A DNA stretch of 64,000 nt, taken from the NCBI GenBank assembly GCA_951394045.1, contig OX596003.1:61322-125321 (forward strand), given 5' to 3'. Positions 29,638-39,247 of this stretch are shown one piece after another (the stretch's first letter is position 1; each line of letters starts with the position of its first letter). The DNA comes from Nitzschia sp. DOCU1 (lineage: Eukaryota; Bacillariophyta; Bacillariophyceae; Bacillariales; Bacillariaceae). The translations under genes were made by a program, and so were the position numbers. The notes beneath the pieces were generated by a model. It was given only the letters and a program-made list of their open reading frames with translations. It was not told the origin of the DNA and ran no database searches.

Positions 29638-32385
29638 ATGTTTGAAAAATTTACGGAAGGGGCCATTAAGGTTATTATGTTGTCTCAAGAAGAGGCTCGA
29701 CGAATGGGACATAACTTTGTCGGAACCGAACAGCTTTTATTAGGTGTTATTGGACAACGACATGGTATTGGTGCACGAGCATTAAAAAAACTCAAAGTAA
29801 CATTAAAAAAAGCTCGGAAAGAAATCGAATTATATATCGGTCGAGGAACAGGATTTGTGGCTTCCGAAATTCCATTTACTCCACGAGCAAAACGAGTTTT
29901 AGAGATGGCCGTCCATGAAGGAAAAGATTTAGGTCAAAACTTTGTTGGAACCGAACATATTTTATTAGCTCTTATTGCGGAATCGGATGGGGTTGCAATG
30001 AGAACATTAGATAAACTAAATGTGGATATTCAAAAGTTACGAAATTTAATTTTAACGTATATTGAAGAAACACAAGAAGAAATTTTACGTCCATTAACCC
30101 AAGCGGAAAAATTCCTGTTAGAACGTGAAAAAAAAGGTAGTCCAACACCAACCTTAGATGAATATGCAGAAAATATTACAAAAGAAGCGATTGATGGAAA
30201 CTTAGATCCAGTGATTGGTCGTGAAAAAGAAATTGATGATGTTATTGCTGTATTGGCGCGTCGAACAAAAAATAATCCAGTTCTAATTGGTGAACCTGGT
30301 GTAGGGAAAACGGCTGTTGCCGAAGGTTTAGCCCAACTAATTCTAACGGAAAAAGTTCCTGATTTCTTAGATGGCAGTTTAATCATGGCTTTAGATCTTG
30401 GTTCGATTCTAGCGGGTACGAAATATCGTGGTGAATTTGAAGAACGATTAAAACGTATTGTGGAAGAAGCTCAAAATGATTCTGCTGTGATTATTGTAAT
30501 TGATGAAATTCATACGTTAGTAGGTGCGGGTGCGGCAGAAGGTGCTGTTGATGCTGCAAATATCTTAAAACCTGCATTAGCTCGAGGAAAGTTCCGTTGT
30601 ATTGGCGCAACTACAAATGATGAATATCGAAAATATATTGAACGTGATCCAGCATTAGAACGTCGTTTCCAACCGGTTCATGTAGAAGAACCAAGTGTTG
30701 GGACAACGATTGAAATCCTGAGAGGATTACGATCAAAATTTGAACAACACCATACATTAAGTTATCATGACAAAGCCTTAGAACAAGCAGCAATTCTTTC
30801 TGATAAATATGTTGCAGATCGCTATTTACCAGATAAAGCAATTGATGTATTAGATGAAGCCGGAGCACGGGTACGATTAGAAAACCGACGCTTACCTTTA
30901 GGTTTACGAAGTTTAATGCATGAATTACAGGAAACTATTAAGGATAAGGAAGAATGTATTAAGGAACATGATTTTGAAGCTGCTAAACAGTTATTAGATC
31001 ATGAAATGGAAGTGCGGACGCATATTCGTATTATGAAGCAATCAGCTTTAACAAATGAAGCGCGCGGATTTAGTCGTCGTGATGTCGATATGGTAACAGA
31101 AACAGATGTATCAGATGTAATTTCTAATTGGACTGGAATTCCTGTGACAAAAATTACAGGTTCTGAATCAGAACGCTTACTAAGAATGGAAGATACAATT
31201 CATGAGCGTATTATCGGTCAAAAACACGCAGTTGTAGCTGTTTCAAAAGCAATTCGTCGTGCCCGAGTAGGGTTACGAAATCCAAATCGTCCAATTGCAA
31301 GTTTTATTTTTGCCGGCCCAACGGGGGTTGGAAAAACTGAGTTAACGAAAGCACTATCAGAGTATATGTTTAGTACTGAAGACAGTATGATTCGACTAGA
31401 CATGTCAGAATATATGGAAAAACATACGGTAGCAAAATTAATTGGTTCACCTCCGGGATACGTTGGTTATAATGAAGGGGGTCAATTAACTGAAGCAGTT
31501 CGATCAAAACCATATTCCGTTGTTTTACTAGATGAGGTTGAAAAAGCTCACCCAGATGTTTTTAATTTATTACTACAAATTTTAGATGATGGACGCTTAA
31601 CTGATTCCAAAGGTCGTGTGATTGATTTTACAAATACGTTAATTATCATGACTACGAATTTAGGTGCCAAAATTATTGAGCGGGAAAGTGGAATTAAATC
31701 AAAATCGGATCAAGGTGATCGTGGCTTTAAAATTACGCCAGATGCAGTTCTTGGTTGGGAACCTGGTCCCGAACCCATTAGAGATCCTGAACTTTTTGAA
31801 CGTGTCTCTAAACTTGTGAATGACGAATTGAAAAACTTTTTCCGTCCAGAATTCTTAAATCGTATTGATGAAATTATTGTATTTAATCATTTAACCCGAA
31901 TTGATATTTGGGAAATTTGTGAATTACAAATTAAATCAGTACAAAAACGATTAAAAGAAAAAGGTATTAATTTAATTGTTGATTTAGCAGTTCAAGCATT
32001 TTTAACGGATGAAGGTTACGATCCTATTTATGGAGCTCGTCCATTACGTCGAGCGATTATGAAGTATTTAGAAGATACATTAGCAGAGCAATGCTTATCA
32101 AAAACATTGTATCCAAATACAAAAATTATTGTAAGTCGTAAAAAAGTTGAAGGAACATTATTAACGTATACCAATGAATTAGAAGTCGAAATTGATTTTA
32201 GTGATGTGGATCCAAACTTATTGGAAACTGTAGCAACGACTGAAGAAGTTCCAATTTCAGCTCTTGTTGGATCTAATGGAAGTGATACAACGACTGTAAG
32301 TCCAGATTCGACTAGAATCAAGTCCGACGAATCGAAATCAGGTTCGACAATTTCAGGTAAAGCATCAAGATTCTTTAAAAAATAA
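29638..32385 (+). CDS. clpC: Clp protease ATPase ClpC
   Basis: A 915-residue Hsp100 unfoldase that feeds substrates to the ClpP protease in the stroma. Domains in order: two Clp-N repeats (residues about 1-145, with [36 protein letters not shown], partial), AAA-1 with Walker A GEPGVGKT near 220, a UVR-type middle region ([20 protein letters not shown], near 435), AAA-2 with GPTGVGKTE near 560 and Walker [10 protein letters not shown] near 628. A Ser/Thr/Asp-rich tail of about 60 residues ends in RFFKK. The ClpP-binding loop region is in AAA-2. Full length, no split. Confidence 0.98.
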   Translation: MFEKFTEGAIKVIMLSQEEARRMGHNFVGTEQLLLGVIGQRHGIGARALKKLKVTLKKARKEIELYIGRGTGFVASEIPFTPRAKRVLEMAVHEGKDLGQNFVGTEHILLALIAESDGVAMRTLDKLNVDIQKLRNLILTYIEETQEEILRPLTQAEKFLLEREKKGSPTPTLDEYAENITKEAIDGNLDPVIGREKEIDDVIAVLARRTKNNPVLIGEPGVGKTAVAEGLAQLILTEKVPDFLDGSLIMALDLGSILAGTKYRGEFEERLKRIVEEAQNDSAVIIVIDEIHTLVGAGAAEGAVDAANILKPALARGKFRCIGATTNDEYRKYIERDPALERRFQPVHVEEPSVGTTIEILRGLRSKFEQHHTLSYHDKALEQAAILSDKYVADRYLPDKAIDVLDEAGARVRLENRRLPLGLRSLMHELQETIKDKEECIKEHDFEAAKQLLDHEMEVRTHIRIMKQSALTNEARGFSRRDVDMVTETDVSDVISNWTGIPVTKITGSESERLLRMEDTIHERIIGQKHAVVAVSKAIRRARVGLRNPNRPIASFIFAGPTGVGKTELTKALSEYMFSTEDSMIRLDMSEYMEKHTVAKLIGSPPGYVGYNEGGQLTEAVRSKPYSVVLLDEVEKAHPDVFNLLLQILDDGRLTDSKGRVIDFTNTLIIMTTNLGAKIIERESGIKSKSDQGDRGFKITPDAVLGWEPGPEPIRDPELFERVSKLVNDELKNFFRPEFLNRIDEIIVFNHLTRIDIWEICELQIKSVQKRLKEKGINLIVDLAVQAFLTDEGYDPIYGARPLRRAIMKYLEDTLAEQCLSKTLYPNTKIIVSRKKVEGTLLTYTNELEVEIDFSDVDPNLLETVATTEEVPISALVGSNGSDTTTVSPDSTRIKSDESKSGSTISGKASRFFKK

Positions 32386-32400
32386 AAAAAAATTTTAGTA

Positions 32401-32465
32401 TTAGGCAATGGATTTTCATTCCATCGCCTAATATTAAGAGCGAGAGTTCAACTCTCGTCGTTTCA
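32401..32465 (+). pseudogene. tRNA-like 3' fragment after clpC
   Basis: A stem-loop (ATTAGGC.ATGGA pairing with TCCAT.GCCTAAT, one mismatch) is followed by a T-arm-like hairpin GCGAGAG-TTCAA-CTCTCGT. In an ungapped comparison the segment matches the 3' half of trnL(TAA) at most positions, from the anticodon stem to past the acceptor. It has no D arm or 5' acceptor strand, and the loop reads TTTTCAT. It cannot fold as a complete tRNA. It may be a decayed tRNA copy now serving as the clpC 3' hairpin. Confidence 0.45.
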
Positions 32466-32479
32466 AGTTTCACTACTTT

Positions 32480-32826
32480 TAGTAACTAGATTGATCCTAT
32501 TTATTGTTTCTTTTCCTATAGCTTATGGATTCAAAGCTTCTATTAGATAAAACTATAGTTTTGAAATGTAAGAAGTATAGGTTTATCTAAATTAGAAAAA
32601 TATCTGGATATCAAACTAAAAGTTGACTCTCCAAACATTAATATGGCAATTCAATTCTTACCTGCAATGATAAATTATACCAGCTGTTGTTATCTCAATA
32701 ACTAGTGCTGTAATCCTACATAAATTTTTTTAGTCAGTTTTCTCTCCAAAACGAATACGTTTTCAACGAACGCAACAATTCTAAAATAGAATAAAAACGA
32801 GAGGTTAAACTCGAAAGGGCTAAAAC
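32480..32826. other. Spacer between clpC and 5S rRNA
   Basis: About 350 nt in which I see no gene, tRNA or strong repeat. The part nearest the 5S gene would be the 3' trailer of the rRNA operon on the minus strand. Confidence 0.4.
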
Positions 32827-32948
32827 TTTGGCATTGAACTATCTTCCCAGGAGGTCCCCCTCCAAGTATTGTCGTCGATTTATAACGTTTCACAACTGAG
32901 TTCGGGATGGATCAGTGTGGTTCCGCTGAATACACTCAAAACACCAAA
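32827..32948 (-). rRNA. rrn5: 5S ribosomal RNA
   Basis: On the minus strand the segment carries the conserved 5S core CCATCCCGAACTCAG and complementary ends (TTTGGTG and its partner near GCCAAAG). It closes the rRNA operon about 60 nt after 23S. Ends are approximate to a few nt. Confidence 0.93.
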
Positions 32949-32954
32949 GCCAAT

Positions 32955-32994
32955 ACAAAAGCTGGTTACTCACTATGGAGTAACTAGCTTTTGT
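32955..32994 (-). repeat. Processing stem between 23S and 5S rRNA
   Basis: Arms 32955-32971 and 32978-32994 pair over 17 nt with one mismatch and a 6-nt loop. Placed in the short 23S-5S spacer, it is a likely RNase processing structure of the precursor rRNA. Confidence 0.5.
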
Positions 32995-33004
32995 CTTAAT
33001 AATT

Positions 33005-33137
33005 TTAAAATTCAAGTCCTCGGTCTGTTAGGACATCTCAGCTCCTATATTACTACAGTTATACTTAATGCCTATCGAACGGTTAGTCTTACCGTGACCT
33101 TACTCACTTACGTGATGAGAATACTTATCTTGAGGTG

Positions 33138-33170
<33 letters not shown>

Positions 33171-33295
33171 TCTCCATACATAGCTACCCAGCGTTTACCG
33201 TTGGCACGATAACTGGTACACCAGAGGTATGTCCTTCTCGGTCCTCTCGTACTAAAGAAGGCTCCTCTCAATATTCTAACGCCTACACCGGATAT

Positions 33296-33343
<48 letters not shown>

Positions 33344-33379
33344 CATGGGCGAACAGCCCAACCCTTGGGACGTACTACC

Positions 33380-33448
<69 letters not shown>

Positions 33449-33642
33449 CAGCCTGTTATCCCTAGAGTAACTTTTATCCGTTGAGTGACGGCCTTTCCAC
33501 TCAGCACCGTCAGATCACTAAGACCGACTTTCGTCCCTGCTCGACTTGTAAGTCTCACAGTCAAGCTTCCTTATGCCTTTATACTCTAGATACGATTTCT
33601 ACACGTTCAGAGGAAACCTTTGTACGCCTCCGTTACCGTTTG

Positions 33643-33676
<34 letters not shown>

Positions 33677-33928
33677 AACTGTCCGTTGACCCGATTAGGA
33701 TTCAAAGTTAGAAATCTAACATTAGCAGAGTGGTATCTCACTGATGGCTCCTAAATTCCCGCAAGAATAAACTCAATGCCTCCCACCTATACTGCGCAAC
33801 TAAAGTCCAATTTCAATTTCAAGTTACAGTAAAGCTTCATAGGGTCTTTCTGTCCTGGTGCAGGTAGTCCGCATCTTCACAGACAAGTCTATTTCACCGA
33901 GCCCCTCTCTGAGACAGTATCCAAATCA

Positions 33929-34011
<83 letters not shown>

Positions 34012-35380
34012 AGGGCTTCAGTTATCAGCTTCGCCGAAACTAACCAACTTCTTTAACCTTCTGGCACTGGGCAGGCGTCAGCCCCCATACATCGTCTTAC
34101 GACTTAGCGGAGACCTGTGTTTTTGGTAAACAGTTGCTTGGATCTTGTTATTGCAACCTTACGAATAAGGCACTCCTTCTCCCGAAGTTACGGAGTCATT
34201 TTGCCGAGTTCCTTAGAGAGAGTTATCTCGCGCCCCTTAGTATACTCTACCTACCCACCTGTGTCGGTTATGGTACAGGCATTAATTATTTACGACATTG
34301 CGAGCTTTTCTTGGAAGTCTGACATACACTGCTTCAATGCCGTAGCATCTCGTACTCGCGCCTCAACTCAAAACGTTTTCACCGTCTCTCAACATCTCGA
34401 ACGCTTCAACCGGTAAACCACTATCCGGCCAGCTTAGCCTTCTCCGTCCCTCGTTATCAACAATTAATGGTACGGGAATATTAACCCGTTGTCCATCGAC
34501 TACGCTTTTCAGCCTCGCCTTAGGTCCTGACTTACCCTCCGCGGACGAGCCTTCCGGAGGAAACCTTGGGTTTTCGGGGTATAGGATTCTCACCTATATT
34601 TTCGTTACTCAAGCCGACATTCTCACTTCTGCTTCGTCCATATCCGCTTCCGCTAATACTTCAACCTACAACAGAACGCTCCCCTACCGATATATTTTCA
34701 ATATATCGCACAGTTTCGGCAAATTGCTTAGTCCCGTTCATTTTCGGCGCAGGTTTACTCGATCAGTGAGCTATTACGCACTCTTTAAAGGATTGCTGCT
34801 TCTAGGCAAACCTCCTGATTGTTTTTGCACTCCCACCTCCTTTATCACTTAGCAATTTTTAGGGGCCTTAACTGGTGCTCTGGGCTGTTTCCCTCTTGAC
34901 AATGGAGCTTATCCCCCACAGTCTCACTGATAAACTTTCCACTTAGTATTCTTAGTTTGCAACGATTTGGTACCGAATTACCAGCCCGCATACGTAACAG
35001 TGCTTTACCCCTAAGTTATAATATTTATCGCTGCGCCTAAACGCATTTCGGGGAGAACCAGCTAGCTCCGAATTCGATTGGCATTTCACCCCTAACCACA
35101 GTTCATCCGCTGATTTTTCAACATCAGTCGGTTCGGTCCTCCACTTAGTATTACCTAAGCTTCAACCTGACCATGGTTAGATCATCCGGGTTCGGGTCTA
35201 TAACCAGTGACATATGCCCTATTCAGGCTCGCTTTCACTATGGCTTCAGCATTCTCTGCTTTAACCTGCCACTACTTATAAGTCGCCGGCTCATTCTTCA
35301 ACAGGCACGCAGTCAGACGTTTGAGTCGTCCTCCTACTGATTGTAAGTTTATGGTTTCATGTTCTTTTCACTCCCCTCCC

Positions 35381-35412
<32 letters not shown>

Positions 35413-35637
35413 TTTCACTATCGGTCATTCAGGAATATTTAGCCTTACGAGGTGGTCCTCGCGGATTCACACGGAATTTCACGTGCTCCATGCTACTTGG
35501 GATTCAATTTGACTATTTCAATTTTTGACTACGAGACTATCACTCTCTTTGGTTCAGGATTCCAACTGATTCGTCTAATTGTCCTAATCGATTTACAATT
35601 GTCCCGCGACCCTTAGGAATTCCTAAGTTTAGGCTTC

Positions 35638-35669
<32 letters not shown>

Positions 35670-35884
35670 TTTATTACTTTCTCTTCCTCTAGGTACTAAG
35701 ATGTTTCAATTCCCTAGGTTCGCTCTTTCTTATCTATGTATTCAATAAGTAGTATAAAAAGTTTCCTTATTCGGAGACCTCCGGATCATAGTTTGTTTCC
35801 AACTCCCCGAAGCGTTTCGCCGGTAACCGCGTCCTTCATCGCTTCTGAATGCCAAGGTATCCCCCATAAACTCTTAATTCCTTG
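33005..35884 (-). rRNA. rrn23: 23S ribosomal RNA
   Basis: A continuous gene of about 2.88 kb on the minus strand. Recognised landmarks read on the plus strand include the 5'-end block near 35820-35875 (GGTATCCCCCATAAACTC), the GTTATCCCTAGAGTAAC segment near 33455, the CTCCCACCTCC region and the sarcin-ricin area around 33230. The length leaves no room for a group I or II intron. Ends are approximate. Confidence 0.97.
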
Positions 35885-35932
35885 AATTTAAGACATTCGT
35901 TCAATTTCGAAAAAATTTGTGCTTTTTTCATG

Positions 35933-36005
35933 TGGAGGTAAGCGGATTCGAACCGCTGACAACCGCCGTGCAAAGGCGATGCTCTACCAACTGAGCTATA
36001 CCCCC
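35933..36005 (-). tRNA. trnA(TGC): tRNA-Ala (TGC)
   Basis: A 73-nt cloverleaf in the 16S-23S spacer with acceptor GGGGGTA/TACCTCC, anticodon TGC and discriminator A. It has no intron. It abuts trnI by 2 nt. Confidence 0.97.
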
Positions 36006-36007
36006 GT

Positions 36008-36038
<31 letters not shown>

Positions 36039-36081
36039 GCCCTTATCAGGGGCGCGCTCTAACCAACTGAGCTAATAGCCC
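36008..36081 (-). tRNA. trnI(GAT): tRNA-Ile (GAT)
   Basis: A 74-nt cloverleaf in the rRNA spacer with acceptor GGGCTAT/ATGGCCC, anticodon loop CTGATAA giving GAT, and discriminator A. Intronless, as in most red-lineage plastids. Confidence 0.97.
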
Positions 36082-36129
36082 GTTTTTCTATTTCTTTATG
36101 AATCAACCATAAGTTTTAAAAATACTTTG

Positions 36130-36254
36130 AAAAGGAGGTGATCCAACCGCACCTTCCAGTACGGTTACCTTGTTACGACTTCACCCCAGTCACTAATTCT
36201 ACCTTAGGCATCCTCCTCCAAAAAGGTTAGAGTAACGACTTCGGGCATAACCAG

Positions 36255-36296
<42 letters not shown>

Positions 36297-36547
36297 AATT
36301 CACCGCTGTATAGCTGACCAGCGATTACTAGCGATTCCAACTTCATGCAGGCGAGTTGCAGCCTACAATCCGAACTTAGAATGAGTTTATAGATTAGCTT
36401 GTCTTCGCAGAGTTGCATCTCATTGTCTCACCCATTGTAGCACGTGTGTAGCCCAGGGTGTAAGGGGCATGCTGACTTGACGTCATCCCCGCCTTCCTCC
36501 GGTTTATAACCGGCAGTCTTTCTAGAGTTCCATAAGGCAACTAAAAA

Positions 36548-36613
<66 letters not shown>

Positions 36614-36698
36614 CCACCTGTGTATACGTTCCAAACGGCACTTTCTTCTTTCAAAGAAATTCGTATCATGTCAAACCCTGGTAAGGTTCTTCGCGTTG

Positions 36699-36774
<76 letters not shown>

Positions 36775-37279
36775 CTTCCCAGGCGGGATACTTAACGCGT
36801 TAGCTTTAATACTGCACAGGTCGATCTGTTCAACATCTAGTATCCATTGTTTACGGCTAGGACTACTGGGGTATCTAATCCCATTTGCTACCCTAGCTTT
36901 CGTCTCTGAGTGTCAGTAATAGCCCAGTAAAGTGCCTTCGCCATCGGTGTTCTTTCCAATCTCTACGCATTTCACCGCTCCACTGGAAATTCCCTTTACC
37001 CCTACTATACTCTAGTCTAATAGTTTCGACTGCGATTTTGAAGTTGAGCTTCAAGATTTAACAGTTGACTTATTAAACCACCTACAGACGCTTTACGCCC
37101 AGTGATTCCGGATAACACTTGCATCCTCCGTCTTACCGCGGCTGCTGGCACGGAGTTAGCCGATGCTTATTCTTCAGGTACACGTCATTTTGTTCCTCCC
37201 TGAAAAAAGAGGTTTACAACCCATAGGCCGTCATCCCTCACGCGAGATTGCTCCGTCAGGCTTTCGCCCATTGCGGAAA

Positions 37280-37311
<32 letters not shown>

Positions 37312-37574
37312 ACCGTGTCTCAGTTCCAGTGTGTCTGATCATCCTCTCAAACCAGATACTGATCGTCGCCTTGGTAAGCCATTACCTTACCAACAAGCTA
37401 ATCAGCCGCAAGCTTCTCTTTAGGCGGAAATCTCCATTTCACTCGAAAGCATATGGGGTATTAGCAACCGTTTCCAGTTGTTGTCCCCCTCCTAAAGGCA
37501 AATTCTTACGTGTTACTCACCCGTCCGCCACTTGAATTAAAAATTCTCGTACGACTTGCATGTGTAAGGCATCT

Positions 37575-37609
<35 letters not shown>

Positions 37610-37613
37610 TTTT
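36130..37613 (-). rRNA. rrn16: 16S ribosomal RNA
   Basis: About 1.48 kb on the minus strand. The 5' end contains AGAGTTTGATCCTGGCTCAG (plus-strand complement around 37590-37609), and the 3' end contains the anti-Shine-Dalgarno GGATCACCTCCTTT (complement at 36131-36144). The 530-loop, 790 and 1400 regions are intact. It is the first gene of the operon 16S-trnI-trnA-23S-5S. Ends are good to a few nt. Confidence 0.98.
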
Positions 37614-37725
37614 AATTTCCATAAATTTTATTTTCTAAACTTTTTGAAAAGTCTCTCTTGTAAATTTGATTATTAGATTACTAATCAATTGAAACCGAAA
37701 CGATTTATCCCTTAAATAATTCTCA

Positions 37726-37769
37726 AAATTATAAAACTAGTAATTATATAATTACTAGTTTTATAATTT
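37726..37769. repeat. 44-nt perfect palindrome with no spacer
   Basis: The 22 nt at 37726-37747 are the exact reverse complement of 37748-37769. The core is CTAGTAATTATATAATTACTAG. It lies about 110 nt upstream of the 16S 5' end and 168 nt before orf383. No gene ends here, so it is not an ordinary gene-end hairpin. Confidence 0.85.
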
Positions 37770-37823
37770 GAAAGGTATATGTTTTCGAATTATGTAATTT
37801 TATATTGCCTAATTCAAAATATA

Positions 37824-37861
37824 TTTTTCATAAAAAATCTCATAAAATTTTTTATGAAAAA
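37824..37861. repeat. 15-bp perfect inverted repeat upstream of orf383
   Basis: TTTTTCATAAAAAAT (37824-37838) and ATTTTTTATGAAAAA (37847-37861) are exact reverse complements with an 8-nt loop. It lies between the 44-nt palindrome and orf383. Possible transcription stop for antisense or upstream transcripts, or part of an insertion boundary. Confidence 0.7.
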
Positions 37862-37936
37862 GTGTACAATAATAGTAAAAACAGAAGGAATCTATTCGGA
37901 GTCCTTCGTCAATAAAAGATTAGATGAGGTATTAAT

Positions 37937-39088
37937 ATGTCAGAAACAAACATTAGTTCAGTACTGGCCCAAACGACAAAACAAAAAATTCAATGGCTCA
38001 TTGAATTTACAATTGGTGATACCAAAGTCGTTTGGATTATCAATGATTCGACACTTTCAATCATTGCTATGCTTATTGGTATGGGGGCCGGCCAGTTGAT
38101 TTATTTCGTTCTAAAGAAACTGGTAACGAAACTCTACATTCTAAAGAAGCGTAGAGATCAAAGACGTGCCCTTCGCTGTCTAAAACCCCAGGGTGGGGAC
38201 GGGCTTGTTGACTGTCTCACAAAAGGAGACAGTGACGGTAGGTTCGAAGTCGTCAACGAAAAGCTCCAAGAACAAATTCTCAATATGCTTGGGGAAAAAG
38301 GAATGATAATCGTTGGACCATCCGTTGCCCTAATAGGGTATGCTGCTCTCCAACTCTCCAATAACGACGTCCAGCTTTGGAAATTGACAACTTACCTAAT
38401 TAAAATTGTTAATCTGGAAGTCGGACTCATCGGTGAGGAGTTCATAATGAAAACCGTTCTGCTCACGGATCTATTCTTAAAACGTCAGGCAAATGTGGCA
38501 GCGGGTGGTATGGTGGGCACACTCTTGGCTAATCTTCTTTACTTTCTTCTAACCCAAGGTTTGAAGATTGTATGTCTAGACGCCTTTCTTTCCAGCGCTA
38601 GTCTAGGACTCCTAGTTGGACTTATAGTGTTCCTAAGCGTCCCAGAAATTAATTGTGACGATTGGGTAAGACGAGTACCTGAAGGCCCAAATGGGGTGCC
38701 TTATATTGAGCTGCCGAAGTTACCGGAGAGTAAAGTTATAATAGAAGACACCCGGTTGGTGAAAGATCCACTTTACGGCGTGCCGTATCAAAAGCCCCAA
38801 TGTGAAGTACAAATTAAAGTTGAACCTTCGGTTCCGGCTCTAATAAATCCAAACCCATTGTTCAGCAATCGCAAGATGGTGGAAAAACCAGCCAAAATAA
38901 ACTGTAGCCGGGACGCGGTTCCAATCAAAAAACGAGTGATGGGGATCAAGGATCTCAAGACCGGTGACGGAACCGACATTCGAGCTCTTGGTGAGAAATA
39001 CAATCAAGATTATGAAAAAGTCATTCGCCCACAACTTCAACAAGAGGAAGTCCGAATACGGATAAACGATAATAGAAGAATAGAATAA
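37937..39088 (+). CDS. Unrecognised multi-pass membrane protein, orf383
   Basis: A 383-residue protein that I cannot place in any family. Visible layout: a short polar start, a hydrophobic segment about 32-59, a basic cytoplasm-like stretch (KLYILKKRRDQRRALR, about 65-80), a second segment about 122-141, and two more about 188-209 and 211-236. A long soluble tail (about 237-383) is rich in Pro, Lys, Arg and Glu, with repeated PYIELPKLPESK and DPLYGVPYQKP-like pieces and no catalytic motif I recognise. Base composition is unlike its neighbours: 35 of 60 bases at 38161-38220 are G or C. Codons such as CTC, CCC and GGG are frequent. The start has GAGG 7 nt upstream. No integrase or plasmid replication gene adjoins it. 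Probably acquired DNA. The length of the open frame in G+C-richer sequence supports a real gene. Confidence 0.7.
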   Translation: MSETNISSVLAQTTKQKIQWLIEFTIGDTKVVWIINDSTLSIIAMLIGMGAGQLIYFVLKKLVTKLYILKKRRDQRRALRCLKPQGGDGLVDCLTKGDSDGRFEVVNEKLQEQILNMLGEKGMIIVGPSVALIGYAALQLSNNDVQLWKLTTYLIKIVNLEVGLIGEEFIMKTVLLTDLFLKRQANVAAGGMVGTLLANLLYFLLTQGLKIVCLDAFLSSASLGLLVGLIVFLSVPEINCDDWVRRVPEGPNGVPYIELPKLPESKVIIEDTRLVKDPLYGVPYQKPQCEVQIKVEPSVPALINPNPLFSNRKMVEKPAKINCSRDAVPIKKRVMGIKDLKTGDGTDIRALGEKYNQDYEKVIRPQLQQEEVRIRINDNRRIE

Positions 39089-39181
39089 AAACTCTAAACT
39101 ATGGGTTTGATATTCTTTTCGTTGAAGTAGTTTTGGAGTGTTGGATAAGTTTATTAACAAATTTTGAGAAGGTCAAGTTTC

Positions 39182-39237
39182 GGTAGAATACCTAACGAGG
39201 AGTTCTCGAAAGAGTAAGTTTCTACCCTTTGAGAACT
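39182..39237. terminator. Competing hairpins between orf383 and ycf89
   Basis: AGTTCTCGAA (39201-39210) pairs with TTTGAGAACT (39228-39237). Alternatively GGTAGAA (39182-39188) pairs with TTCTACC (39220-39226). The region separates the convergent orf383 and ycf89, so a bidirectional 3' structure is likely. Confidence 0.45.
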
Positions 39238-39247
39238 TCCGATTCCT

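Larger units (their letters stand above)
37614..37936. other. Spacer between 16S rRNA and orf383
   Basis: A divergent spacer that must contain the rRNA operon promoter (minus strand) and any orf383 promoter (plus strand). I find no convincing -35/-10 pair for either. It holds a 44-nt perfect palindrome and a 15-bp inverted repeat, annotated separately. GATGAGG at 37922-37928 lies 8 nt before the orf383 ATG and could act as a ribosome binding site. Confidence 0.5.

Noticed and set aside
32869..37535. Numerous short open frames on both strands across the rRNA operon
   Set aside because: They lie within 5S, 23S and 16S rRNA genes that are clearly recognised, and are chance frames in structural RNA.
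37779..38099. 106-codon frame overlapping the start of orf383
   Set aside because: It runs through the inverted repeat upstream and overlaps orf383 in another frame. It lacks a ribosome binding site. orf383 has the better start and continues far longer.
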